From contig NZ_LMIO01000004.1 of assembly GCF_001428745.1 (NCBI RefSeq), positions 806,001-870,000 on the forward strand: a stretch of DNA of 64,000 bases. The letters run 5' to 3'. The DNA comes from Leifsonia sp. Root227 (GTDB lineage: Bacteria; Actinomycetota; Actinomycetes; Actinomycetales; Microbacteriaceae). Within the stretch, counting starts at the first letter, position 1, and every line of letters starts with the position of its first letter. The translations under genes and the position numbers were made by a program. Positions 16,170 through 25,066 of this stretch are shown here, piece by piece. The notes beneath the pieces were generated by a model. That model was given only the letters and a program-made list of their open reading frames with translations. It was not told the origin of the DNA and searched no databases.

Positions 16170-17513
16170 CTAGGCGGCACTCCTCACCGGAGGACGCGCG
16201 TCACTGCGAGTGTGACGAGGGTGCTCCACGGCGCGGGTGTTCAGCATCACACCCGCCGTGCTGAGCGGGATGAGCTGCGTCGTGGCTGCGAGCCCGGCGA
16301 CGAACCACACGAAGATCGAGTACTGGGTGATGAGGGCGACGGTCGCGAAAGCGGGGATCTGCGCCACGAGCGCGATCGTCGCCGGGCTCGCCTTCCTCCG
16401 CACGAGCAGGATGATGCCGCCGGCGAGGGCGACCAGGATGCCGATGAGAACAATGGTGCCGTTGGTCAGGCCGGTGAGTATGAGCTGGCTGTCGATCGAG
16501 CGGAAGTCGCCGAAGTACAGGTTGCCTGCCGAGTTCTTCTCGGCGGACGACGCGACGCCGATCGGGTTCATCGTGCCGATCAGGGACACCAGGTCGCCGC
16601 GGTAGTTCGCGCTGTCGCTCGCCTCGGACCCCGCGTCGTCGAAGACGGCGGTGACCAGGGGGAACACGACGGCGGAGACCGCGAGCATCGCGGCGACGAG
16701 CGTGATGCGGGCCTTCTTGGTGATGGCGTCTCGCATGAACAGGATGCTCAGCACGAGACCGAGGAGCGCGCACACCATCCCGATGCGGCTGAACGTGTAG
16801 ACCGTGCCGACCAGCATGAGGAGCACCATGCCGGCGCGCACCCAGAGCCGGAACGGCGCGGCGAGGGTGAGCGGGATGGCGAGGGCGAGGCTTGAGCCGA
16901 GGGCGATCGAGTGACCGAAGGCGCCTTCGGCGCGCGGGACGCCCCCGCGCTCCTGGATGCTGCCCCAGATCGTGTACATGGCGTTGCTCGCGTGGATCTC
17001 GACGAAGGGGTTCCAGTGCGTCAGCCCCTCGATGATGGCGAGCACGGCCACGCCCGTGAAGACGATGGCGATCGCGCCGTGCAGCCACCGCGCATCCACC
17101 CGCATCGGGGCGAAGCGGCCGATCAGGTAGGCGATGACGTAGTAGGTGACGATGCTGAACAGCGCGCTCATGGCGATGGAGGCGCTGCCCGTGTAGAGCG
17201 AGCAGATCGCGGCGACGACCACGAGAACGAGCAGGCCGTCCAGCCAGCTCAGCCGCATCCGGGGAAGGGGGATCAGCGCGGCGATGACGAGAAGCCCTGC
17301 GGCCGTGGCGGGAGGGAGATAGTAGTTGCCGTTGAAGCCCACGTTGACGCCCAGCCAGATCGGCACGAACGCGAGCACGCAGATCCACACGGACACCGCG
17401 AGCTTGGGGGACCGCCTGAGCACGAGGAAGCCCGCGAACGCGAGCACGACGGCGAGGATCAGCGGAAGCGTCTTGTCGACGGCCGGGCCGGTCAGCGTTA
17501 GCGTGTGAAACAT
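16170..17513 (-). CDS. O-antigen/EPS polymerase-ligase family membrane protein (Wzy-like)
   Basis: About 447 residues with 10-12 membrane helices and one large outer loop containing VPRAEGAFGHSIALG, the conserved Arg/His region of the O-antigen ligase/polymerase (Wzy_C) superfamily. It should join flipped repeat units into EPS. Start choice: three candidates (GTG 17522, ATG 17519, ATG 17513); only 17513 sits 8 bases after an almost perfect extended ribosome site (AAGGGGGTGAT), so it is used. It lies upstream of the BY-kinase gene in the same direction. Confidence 0.85.
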   Translation of the reverse strand: MFHTLTLTGPAVDKTLPLILAVVLAFAGFLVLRRSPKLAVSVWICVLAFVPIWLGVNVGFNGNYYLPPATAAGLLVIAALIPLPRMRLSWLDGLLVLVVVAAICSLYTGSASIAMSALFSIVTYYVIAYLIGRFAPMRVDARWLHGAIAIVFTGVAVLAIIEGLTHWNPFVEIHASNAMYTIWGSIQERGGVPRAEGAFGHSIALGSSLALAIPLTLAAPFRLWVRAGMVLLMLVGTVYTFSRIGMVCALLGLVLSILFMRDAITKKARITLVAAMLAVSAVVFPLVTAVFDDAGSEASDSANYRGDLVSLIGTMNPIGVASSAEKNSAGNLYFGDFRSIDSQLILTGLTNGTIVLIGILVALAGGIILLVRRKASPATIALVAQIPAFATVALITQYSIFVWFVAGLAATTQLIPLSTAGVMLNTRAVEHPRHTRSDARPPVRSAA

Positions 17514-17583
17514 CCTCATCACCCCCTTCCGCCCATGTTAAGCCAGCGGGCGGCCCGGAGACCGTTCCTGTTCAGAGCGGCCG

Positions 17584-18747
17584 TCAGCGCGTACGCGCGT
17601 TGCTGCGTGCGATGGCCGCGATCCTTCGGCGGTATGCGTCAGGGCTGTGCCTGCGCTCGGCCGCCGCGACGTCGGAGCCCACGTTCGCCCTCGTGCCCTC
17701 CCACTCGGCGATCGTGCCGACCAGCGCATCCGCGAGCGATGCCGAGCTCCCGGGCTCGACGGTGGTCGCCGACGCGTATCCTGCCGTCGCCTCCAGCAGA
17801 CCGCTGGTGGCGCTCGCGATCACCGGACGGCCGCTCAGGATCGCCTCGACAGCGGTGTTCCCGAACGGCTCGTCGGCGCGAGACGGCACGAGCACGACGT
17901 CTCCGTCGTGCACGTACTCCCACACGGACGGCTGGAAACCGCGGAAGCGGACCTTCTCGCCGAGATTGTTCTTGGTGACCTGCTCGCGCAGCGCCTCCTC
18001 GTACCACTCGTAGCCGGGGAAGACGGCTCCGACGAGGTCGAGGCTCGCTCCGATGCCGCGCTGGTCGAGCTCGGCGATCGCGTCGATGGCGACGTCGACG
18101 CCCTTCCTGGGCGACAGGCGCCCGATGTACGTCACCCGCAGGTCGCCGTCGATGTGCGAACGGACGGGCTGCGGCTCAGGCGGACCCGGCACCGCGTTGT
18201 ACACGACCTCCGCGCGACGCTCCAGCGACGGGAACGACCCGCCGAGAACGCCGACGCTGAACCTGCTGTTGGCCACGATGGTGTTCGCGAGCAGCAGCGG
18301 CGTCGCGAGGATGCGCCGCAGCAGAGGGGATGCGGAGCTCTCGCCCTCGTGCACGTGACAGAGCACGGGCACGCGGGCGAGGCGTCCGAGGCCGATCCAG
18401 AGCGGCACGGTGACCGTGTTCACGTAGACGAGGGCCGGACGCTCCTGGCGGAGCAACCGCATCCCGTCGACGAGGCCGCGGACGGCCGTGCCGATGAACC
18501 GCACGAAGCCGAGGGGACGGAGGGCGCTTTTGCGCACGACGGGCGCTGCGCACCTCCTGACCCTCGCCCCGCGGGCGACGACCTCTGGCAGCAGCGGGCC
18601 GTCGTCCGGCACCGTCACCACCACATCCCAGCCGTCGTCCACGAGGGCGGTGACGCTCTCGAGGAGCACCCGGTCGGAGCCGTACAGCTCCGAGCTCGGG
18701 TGCGCCACGAGAACCGTGCGCCGCGTGCGGTTCATTCGGTCGTTCAC
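17584..18747 (-). CDS. Glycosyltransferase, GT4 family
   Basis: The N-terminal domain opens TVLVAHPSSELYGSDRVLLES, a typical GT4 acceptor-side start with the Gly-rich turn. The C-terminal domain has VTYIGRLSPRKGVDVAIDAI and the EX7E region EPFGNTAVEAILSGRPVIAS, which binds the nucleotide sugar. The GTG at 18747 overlaps the stop of the giant PKD protein (GTGA), so coupling favours it; an ATG at 18735 is the alternative. The sugar is unknown. Confidence 0.88.
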   Translation of the reverse strand: MNDRMNRTRRTVLVAHPSSELYGSDRVLLESVTALVDDGWDVVVTVPDDGPLLPEVVARGARVRRCAAPVVRKSALRPLGFVRFIGTAVRGLVDGMRLLRQERPALVYVNTVTVPLWIGLGRLARVPVLCHVHEGESSASPLLRRILATPLLLANTIVANSRFSVGVLGGSFPSLERRAEVVYNAVPGPPEPQPVRSHIDGDLRVTYIGRLSPRKGVDVAIDAIAELDQRGIGASLDLVGAVFPGYEWYEEALREQVTKNNLGEKVRFRGFQPSVWEYVHDGDVVLVPSRADEPFGNTAVEAILSGRPVIASATSGLLEATAGYASATTVEPGSSASLADALVGTIAEWEGTRANVGSDVAAAERRHSPDAYRRRIAAIARSNARTR

Positions 18748-21700
18748 TGTGCGGGCACCACCACGAAGTCGTCGAACCTGGTGGTGACCGGGATGTCGGT
18801 CGCCGTGCCGGAGACGTAGGTGCGGAGTCCGGTGAACCCGGCTGCCTGGAGGGCTGCCGTCGCATCCGTGGTGCTCAGCTGCCAGGCAGCGGGCTCCGTG
18901 GTGGATGCGGACCACACCTTGGCCCTGATGGTCGTCGGCGACGTGCCGAACACCTGCAGGTGGATCTTCAGCTTGTCACCGGCGCCGACCGTGAGGTTGG
19001 CGACATTGAGGGCGGACAGGGTCGTCGAACCCTGCATGAGCTGGAGCTGCACGGCGCCGGTCGACTTGACCCACGCCCTGGCCTCGTAGTCGTTCGACCC
19101 GATCATGCGGCCGATCGCCGAGTAGTAGATGCCGCCGCCCGTCGCCGCCTTGTCGGCGGAGACGGTCACCGTCACATCGGCACTCGTCTGGGTGATCGTC
19201 TGCAGTGTGGCCGTCTTCGTCATTCCGGCCGGCGTGACCTGCTGGCCGACGCCGCTGGCGACGTTGAAGCTGGTCGCGCCGCCGGACAGCGTCCACGCCC
19301 CACCCTTGTCGGCGGAGCCCCAGCCGTTCGCCACGGAGCGTTCGAACGCATCCTGCGCGAGGGCGTTGGGAGCCGGGTTGGTCGCGGTGATCGCCTTGGT
19401 GGTGCTGGCGGTCGCGCCCTGGTTGTCCGTCACGGTCAGGGTGATCGTGTACGGGCCGGCTGCTGCATAGGTGTGGGTGGTGGTCGCTCCCGTTCCTGTC
19501 GCTCCGTCTCCGAAGTTCCAGGCGTAGGAGGCGATCGTGCCGTCAGGGTCACTCGACGCCGACCCGTTGACCGACACGCCGAGGTTCGTCACCGTGGCGG
19601 TGAACGACGCCGTCGGCGGCTGGTTCGGCGGGACGGTGGTCGTCACCTGGTGCTGGATCGACGTGGTCGCGCCCTGGTTGTCCGTCACGGTCAGGGTCAC
19701 CGTGAAGGTGCCTGCCGATCCGTACGTGTGGGTCGCTGTCGCTCCCGAGCCCGTCGCTCCGTCTCCGAAGTCCCAGGCGTACGAGGCGATCGTGCCGTCC
19801 GGGTCGCTCGAGGTCGAGCCGTCGAACGATGCGCCGAGGTTCATCACCGACGAGGTGAACGCTGCCACGGGCGGCTGGTTCGGCGGTGCGGCCGTCACGG
19901 CGACACCCTTGGTGATGCTGGCGGACGCGCCCTGGTTGTCGGTCACGGTCAGCTTCACCGGGTATGTGCCGGTCGCGGGGAACGAGTGCGTCGCCGTCGC
20001 GCCGGTGCCGGTCGCTCCGTCTCCGAAGTCCCATGCGTACGAGGCGATCGTGCCGTCGGGGTCCGACGAACCGGATGCGTCGAAGCTCGCGTCGAGGAAC
20101 GTCGCAGTGGACGTGAACGCTGCCACAGGCGGCTGGTTCGGCGGTGCAGCCTGGACGGCCACGACCTGCGTCACGGTCCCCGTCCCACCCTGGTTGTCCG
20201 TCACGGTGAGCTTCACGGGGTAGCTCCCACTCTGGAGGAAGGTGTGGGTGGCCGTGGCTCCCGTCGCGGTGTCACCGTCTCCGAAGTCCCAGGCGTACGA
20301 GGCGATCGTGCCGTCCGGGTCCGTCGAAGCCGAGCCGTCGAAGCTCGCGTTGAGGAACGTCGCGCTGGACGTGAACGACGCTGTCGGGAGCTGGTTGGGC
20401 AGCGTTCCCGAGGTTCCGAGCGAGTAGTGGTTCGCCACATCCTGAGCGCTCAGCACGCTGGAGTAGACCGCGGCCTCGTCCAGCGTTCCGCTGAAGTACG
20501 GCCCGGTGGAACCCCAGGTGTTGTCGCCGCCGATGCGCCAGTATCCGCTGTATGCCTGAGCCTGCGTCTGCGGGTTGGTCCCGATGAGCTGGCCGTCAAC
20601 GTACAGTTTCATGCCGTCAGGACCCTGCGTCGCCACTGCCTGGTGCCACTGGTTGTTGTTCAGCGGGTTGGGCGATGTGATGGTGTTGGTCTGGCCGGTG
20701 TACGTGCCGAACACGATGCGTCCGTCGTCCTGCATGTAGATGTGACGGTCGTAGTTGCTCGACAGACCGGTCTGCTGGTCGCCGAAGCCGATCAGCTTTC
20801 CGCCCTTGGTGGTCGTGGTCTTGAACCAGATCTCCTCGGTGTAGACCGTCGGGTTGGCGAACTGCTGGTTGCTCGACACGATGCCGCCGGAGGACCCGGA
20901 GTTGTTCGTGTTGAACCGCACCGCCTTGTCCGCAGTGCCGGGCAGGACGCCCGACTGGTTCTTCGTGGTCGCGGTGCCGGAATACGTGCCGTTGTTGGTG
21001 TAGGCGTCCGCGCTGTTCGCGACAGAGCCGCTGGTCTCGTCGAGGCGCCAGAAGATGTCCGGGTTGCCGTTGTAGACGGCGGCTCCGTACGCATCCGCTG
21101 GTGCGGGGGCGAGCGGCGACGGACGACCGGAGGCCACGAACTGGTTCACCACGGTGGTGCGGTCCAGGACCGTCGGGTAGATCGACACCTGGCCGATGTC
21201 ACCGGCGAAGAAGTTGCTGGCCGGCTGGTTCGGCCAGCCGCCCAGGTTGTCTCCGCCGACGCGCCAGTAGCCGGCGTACGACTGACCGTTGGTCACGTCG
21301 GTCCTGCTGCCGATCTGCTTGCCGTCGATGTACAGCCGCATCCCGTTCGCGCCGAGCGAGGTGACGACTTGGTGCCACTGCCCGTCGTTGTACGAGCTGG
21401 AGCTGTTCAGCGTCGCGACGCCGCCCGGGTAGACACCGAACCAGATCTTGCCGCTGTTGTCCATGTAGACGTGGCGGTCGTAGCTGCTCGACGTCCCGGT
21501 GTTCGTGTTGCCGAAGCCGAGGATCTTGCCTCCGCTTGTCGACGTGGTGCGGAACCAGGCCGATGCCGTGTACGTGTCAGGCGCCTGGATGGCCGTCGGC
21601 GTCACCGCGAGGCTCGTCGATCCGTTGAACGTGGATGCGGTCGTTCCGGTGATCGGGCCTGCTGCGCCCTGCGTGACGGCGGTCTCCTGCAGGTCGTTGA

Positions 21701-23462
21701 ATCCGACGTGGTCGAATCCGACTGTTCCGCTCGACTCGTCCAACGGCCAGTAGCTGGATGCTCCCGCCTGCGTCACCGAGTCGGAGTACGCGCCTCCGCT
21801 GTTGGTGGCAGCGACGGTGACCGCGTTCGTGTCACGGGACGTGGTGTTGCCGAACGGGTCGTAGACCTTCACGTGATAGATCGGGTGCGACCCCGGTGTG
21901 AGCCCGCTGTCCACGAAGCCGATCATGGGCCTGGTGTAGAAGTTGGAGCGCACGGTGGTCTGGTAGACGGGCGTCGTGCCCGCATCCCGGTACACCTTGT
22001 ACGTCAGGTAGCCGTTGTCCGCGTCGTAGGTCGCGGCGAAGCTCACGCGCACCTGGCCGGCGTTGAACGACGCCGCGGTCGGGACGAGCGGGATGCCGGC
22101 AGGGCCTACCTTGTTCGGAGCGGAGGTCGACAGCGCGAACCGCGTGAGGCCCTGCTGCTGGATGCCGTTGACGGAGGGGAACTCGCCGCCGTAGACGACG
22201 TACTTGTCGTTGCCGGAGACGCTCCAGGTCGCCTGGCTCTGACCGGTGAAGGTGCCGACCGTCCAGGTCGGGAACCAGTCGAGCAGCGACGGGGACGGGT
22301 TGCCGGCCCAGTTGAAGTAGCCGTAGGGGTCGTTCGTGATGGTGCCGGTCGCCGCCCTGCTGAAGGCGATCGAGTTGTGGAACGTCCAGGTCGGGCTGGT
22401 CTGCGGGAAGCCGCCGATGTTACCGCAGTAGTGCGGGTGACCCGCCACGTACAGCGGCCCGTTGTTCTGGGCGAAGATCGAGTACGTGTCGCCGTGGCAG
22501 TCCTCGATCCAGTTGATGGCTCCCGTGTTCGGGTCGGCGGAGAAGCTGCCCTCGAGGTTGCCGCCCGCGCCGAAGACGTAGCCGGAGCCGTAGACGCGGT
22601 CGGCGGTCGTGTACAGCGAGGTGATGCTCGCCTGCGTCCCCGCGTTGCGAACGGTCTGGTTGGCGGCGAACGGCAGGATCGCCGCCGTGCTCGCATCCAC
22701 GGCGCCGAGGCCGTAGTTGGCGACGCCGCCGAGGTTCTGGAAGCGGCCGCCGACGATCAGCTTGGAGCCGTCCTTGGTGAGGGCCAGCGCATCCACGGGG
22801 GCGTCGGCGTCGGCCTGCCAGTTGAGGGTCGATCCGTCCGCCGCGCTCACCGCTCCGACGTATGCGCGGGCGACGCCGTTGATGCTGGAGGCGTCACCGC
22901 CCATGTAGACCGTCGTGTTGCTGGCGGCGACCGCGCGGGTCTCGCTCTCCATGATCGGGCGGAACGCCGTCACGATGGTGTTGGTCGCCGTCGAGAACGC
23001 CGCGAGCCGGTAGTAGCCCTTGCTGTCGATCGAGGTGAAGTCGCCGACCACGTAGATGCGCGATCCGTCGGGGGATGCGGTGATCCCGAGGGCCTGCGCG
23101 TTCAGGTTCGGTGCGAACGGGAGGAGGTTGCCCGTTGTGATGTCGTAGGCGAGGAGGTTGTTTCGCGGGGTCTCGTTCGTTCCGGCGGGCGAGCCGTACG
23201 GCCGCGCCGAGGTGAACTTGCCAGCGACGTAGACGGTGTTGCCGACGACGACCTGCGCCCACACGACGCCGTTGATCTGCGGGGTCGGGAGGACGTCGTC
23301 GGTGACGGTGGTCGGGGTCGCCGGGTTCGTCGGGTCGGGTGGCGCGCTGTCCGCGGAGGCGGGCGATGCGATCGCCAGGCCTCCGAAGACCAGGCCCACC
23401 GCGGTGATGATCGCGGTCAGGATGCCCAGCGAGCGAGCGCGAGGGCGGAGTTCTGTGGTCAT
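18744..23462 (-). CDS. Giant secreted modular protein: beta-propeller, two LamG, four PKD, C-terminal sugar-binding-like domain
   Basis: The 1572-residue protein has a signal peptide (SLGILTAIITAVGLVFGG...ASADS). It continues with a repeat-rich beta-propeller-like region (about 40-450, with repeats such as VYVAGKF and IYVVGDFTS) and a linker. Two LamG/concanavalin-like domains follow (SYWPLDESSG and IFWRLDETSG starts). Four PKD domains each contain SYAWDFGDG or SYAWNFGDG. The C-terminal domain starts DAFERSVANGWGSADKGG, the same as the N-terminal domain of the 1405 protein. It lies inside the EPS operon, coupled to a glycosyltransferase, so it may bind or organise the EPS at the surface. The ATG at 23462 follows GAGG; an ATG at 23525 overlapping the previous stop is possible but would lengthen the signal peptide oddly. 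Confidence 0.85.
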   Translation of the reverse strand: MTTELRPRARSLGILTAIITAVGLVFGGLAIASPASADSAPPDPTNPATPTTVTDDVLPTPQINGVVWAQVVVGNTVYVAGKFTSARPYGSPAGTNETPRNNLLAYDITTGNLLPFAPNLNAQALGITASPDGSRIYVVGDFTSIDSKGYYRLAAFSTATNTIVTAFRPIMESETRAVAASNTTVYMGGDASSINGVARAYVGAVSAADGSTLNWQADADAPVDALALTKDGSKLIVGGRFQNLGGVANYGLGAVDASTAAILPFAANQTVRNAGTQASITSLYTTADRVYGSGYVFGAGGNLEGSFSADPNTGAINWIEDCHGDTYSIFAQNNGPLYVAGHPHYCGNIGGFPQTSPTWTFHNSIAFSRAATGTITNDPYGYFNWAGNPSPSLLDWFPTWTVGTFTGQSQATWSVSGNDKYVVYGGEFPSVNGIQQQGLTRFALSTSAPNKVGPAGIPLVPTAASFNAGQVRVSFAATYDADNGYLTYKVYRDAGTTPVYQTTVRSNFYTRPMIGFVDSGLTPGSHPIYHVKVYDPFGNTTSRDTNAVTVAATNSGGAYSDSVTQAGASSYWPLDESSGTVGFDHVGFNDLQETAVTQGAAGPITGTTASTFNGSTSLAVTPTAIQAPDTYTASAWFRTTSTSGGKILGFGNTNTGTSSSYDRHVYMDNSGKIWFGVYPGGVATLNSSSSYNDGQWHQVVTSLGANGMRLYIDGKQIGSRTDVTNGQSYAGYWRVGGDNLGGWPNQPASNFFAGDIGQVSIYPTVLDRTTVVNQFVASGRPSPLAPAPADAYGAAVYNGNPDIFWRLDETSGSVANSADAYTNNGTYSGTATTKNQSGVLPGTADKAVRFNTNNSGSSGGIVSSNQQFANPTVYTEEIWFKTTTTKGGKLIGFGDQQTGLSSNYDRHIYMQDDGRIVFGTYTGQTNTITSPNPLNNNQWHQAVATQGPDGMKLYVDGQLIGTNPQTQAQAYSGYWRIGGDNTWGSTGPYFSGTLDEAAVYSSVLSAQDVANHYSLGTSGTLPNQLPTASFTSSATFLNASFDGSASTDPDGTIASYAWDFGDGDTATGATATHTFLQSGSYPVKLTVTDNQGGTGTVTQVVAVQAAPPNQPPVAAFTSTATFLDASFDASGSSDPDGTIASYAWDFGDGATGTGATATHSFPATGTYPVKLTVTDNQGASASITKGVAVTAAPPNQPPVAAFTSSVMNLGASFDGSTSSDPDGTIASYAWDFGDGATGSGATATHTYGSAGTFTVTLTVTDNQGATTSIQHQVTTTVPPNQPPTASFTATVTNLGVSVNGSASSDPDGTIASYAWNFGDGATGTGATTTHTYAAAGPYTITLTVTDNQGATASTTKAITATNPAPNALAQDAFERSVANGWGSADKGGAWTLSGGATSFNVASGVGQQVTPAGMTKTATLQTITQTSADVTVTVSADKAATGGGIYYSAIGRMIGSNDYEARAWVKSTGAVQLQLMQGSTTLSALNVANLTVGAGDKLKIHLQVFGTSPTTIRAKVWSASTTEPAAWQLSTTDATAALQAAGFTGLRTYVSGTATDIPVTTRFDDFVVVPAQ

Positions 23463-23524
23463 GACAACCTCGGTGTCTGTTCGGGTCGGGGTGGGGGTTG
23501 TTGTGAGAGCAGGTCGGGGACGCA

Positions 23525-25066
23525 TCAGTACGCCCCCACGGGATGCGTGAGCACTTTGACCGTCCGCCACATGATCACCAGGTCGCCGGTGAGCGACCAG
23601 TTCTCCACGTAGTAGAGGTCGAGTCGGACGCTTTCCTCCCAGGAGAGGTCGGAGCGCCCGTTCACCTGCCACATCCCGGTGAGTCCCGGTTTGATGTAGA
23701 GGCGGCGATGGACGTGGTTCTCGTAACCCTCGACCTCGGAGCGCAGCGGGGGCCGCGGTCCGACCAGGCTCATGTCGCCGAGGAAGACATTGACGAGCTG
23801 GGGCAGCTCGTCGAGCGAGTACTTGCGCAGGACGCGGCCGACGCGGGTGACGCGCGGGTCGTCCTTGAGCTTGAAGAGCACGCCGTTGCCGTCGCTCTTC
23901 GCCTGCAGCTGGGCGAGGCGTGCTTCGGCGTCGACGCACATGGAACGGAACTTGAACATCCGGAACGTCTCGCCGTTGCGGCCAACGCGTTCCTGGGTGA
24001 ACACCACCGGTCCCTTGTCGTCGAGCTTGACGAACAGGGCCACGGCGAGGAACACGGGGGAGAGCAGGGCGAGGGCGATGCCGGAGGCGAAGAAGTCGAA
24101 CGCGCGCTTGAGCACGTGCTTGCCGCCCTCGAACTGCGGGATCTCCACGTGGATGAGCGGCAGCCCCTCCACGGGGCGGAAGTGGATGCGCGGACCTGCG
24201 ACGTCGGTGAGGCGCGACGCGAGCACGAGCTCCGTCGCCGTCCCTTCCAGCTTCCAGGCCAGCGTGCGCACGAAATCGCCGCTGGTCAGCGACTGACCTG
24301 CGACGATCACGGTGTCGACGCCGAGCCGCGCCGCGGCGTCTGCCACACCGTCCAGATCGGAGACGACAGGGACCTCGCGGTCGGGCGCTGCGATGCGCTT
24401 CTTCATCGCGGCGTCCTTCTTGGCGCCCTTGCGCTTGCCCGTGTCGAGGGAGGCGCCGACCACGTGGTACGCGGCGCCCGACTTGTTGTGGATCTGCCGC
24501 ACGACATAGTCGACGTCGGAGAACCCTCCCACAACGAGAGCGCGGGAGAGGTAGTGGTCGAACATCCGCTGCCGGATGAGCCACTGCCGCCACAGCCACC
24601 GCGAGAACAGCACGCCCACGACGCCGAGCGGCAGCGCAAGCACAAAGTAGCCGCGGGCGATGTCGACCTTGGCGACGAGGAAGACGATCGCGAGCAGACC
24701 GAAGGTGAGCGCGCTCGCGTTGACGACCCTCTTGTACTCCGCGACGCCGACACCGACGACGCGCGGGTCGCGCGAGTGGTTGACGGCGAGGGCGAACATC
24801 CAGGTCACCGCGATGAGCATCGAGAGCGTGAAGTAGTCGGTGCGGAAGCCGGCGAACTGCGTGCCGGAGTCGTCGAGGCCGAAGCGCAGGAACATCGCGC
24901 ACAGGGTCGACGCCAGGATGATGGCGGTGTCGGTGATGAACAGGCGCGCACGGTACTGACGAGCCCAGGTGCGCTCAGAGCTGCGGGGATGCGTCGGTGC
25001 GGCCGGATGGCCGATGGCGGCGGCCGGATGGCCGATGGTGGCCAGGCGTGGTTTGATGACGGTCAT
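23525..25066 (-). CDS. Polyprenyl-phosphate sugar phosphotransferase (EPS priming enzyme, WbaP/CpsE-like)
   Basis: The 513-residue protein has four or five N-terminal membrane helices, a central CoA-binding-like domain (LVVGGFSDVDYVVRQI) and a C-terminal bacterial sugar transferase domain. That domain starts KRAFDFFASGIALALLSP, with FKFRSMCVDAE, DELPQLVNVFLGDMSLVGPRPP and IKPGLTGMWQVNGRSDLSW. It transfers a sugar-1-phosphate to undecaprenyl phosphate, the first step of each EPS unit. GGGAGGG precedes the ATG. It is the first gene of the minus-strand EPS operon. Residues near the N-terminus contain a duplicated IGHPAA from a 21-bp DNA repeat. Confidence 0.93.
   Translation of the reverse strand: MTVIKPRLATIGHPAAAIGHPAAPTHPRSSERTWARQYRARLFITDTAIILASTLCAMFLRFGLDDSGTQFAGFRTDYFTLSMLIAVTWMFALAVNHSRDPRVVGVGVAEYKRVVNASALTFGLLAIVFLVAKVDIARGYFVLALPLGVVGVLFSRWLWRQWLIRQRMFDHYLSRALVVGGFSDVDYVVRQIHNKSGAAYHVVGASLDTGKRKGAKKDAAMKKRIAAPDREVPVVSDLDGVADAAARLGVDTVIVAGQSLTSGDFVRTLAWKLEGTATELVLASRLTDVAGPRIHFRPVEGLPLIHVEIPQFEGGKHVLKRAFDFFASGIALALLSPVFLAVALFVKLDDKGPVVFTQERVGRNGETFRMFKFRSMCVDAEARLAQLQAKSDGNGVLFKLKDDPRVTRVGRVLRKYSLDELPQLVNVFLGDMSLVGPRPPLRSEVEGYENHVHRRLYIKPGLTGMWQVNGRSDLSWEESVRLDLYYVENWSLTGDLVIMWRTVKVLTHPVGAY
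25001..25042. repeat. 21-bp tandem duplication inside the priming transferase gene
   Basis: Two adjacent copies of GGCCGGATGGCCGATGG plus four bases give the doubled IGHPAA segment near the N-terminus. The unit is a multiple of three, so the frame is kept. Confidence 0.8.

Noticed and set aside
18960..23612. Very long open frame (1550 codons) on the plus strand
   Set aside because: It is antisense to the PKD/LamG gene. The translation is Arg/Gly/Val-rich without domains, while the minus strand has a signal peptide and recognisable LamG and PKD repeats.
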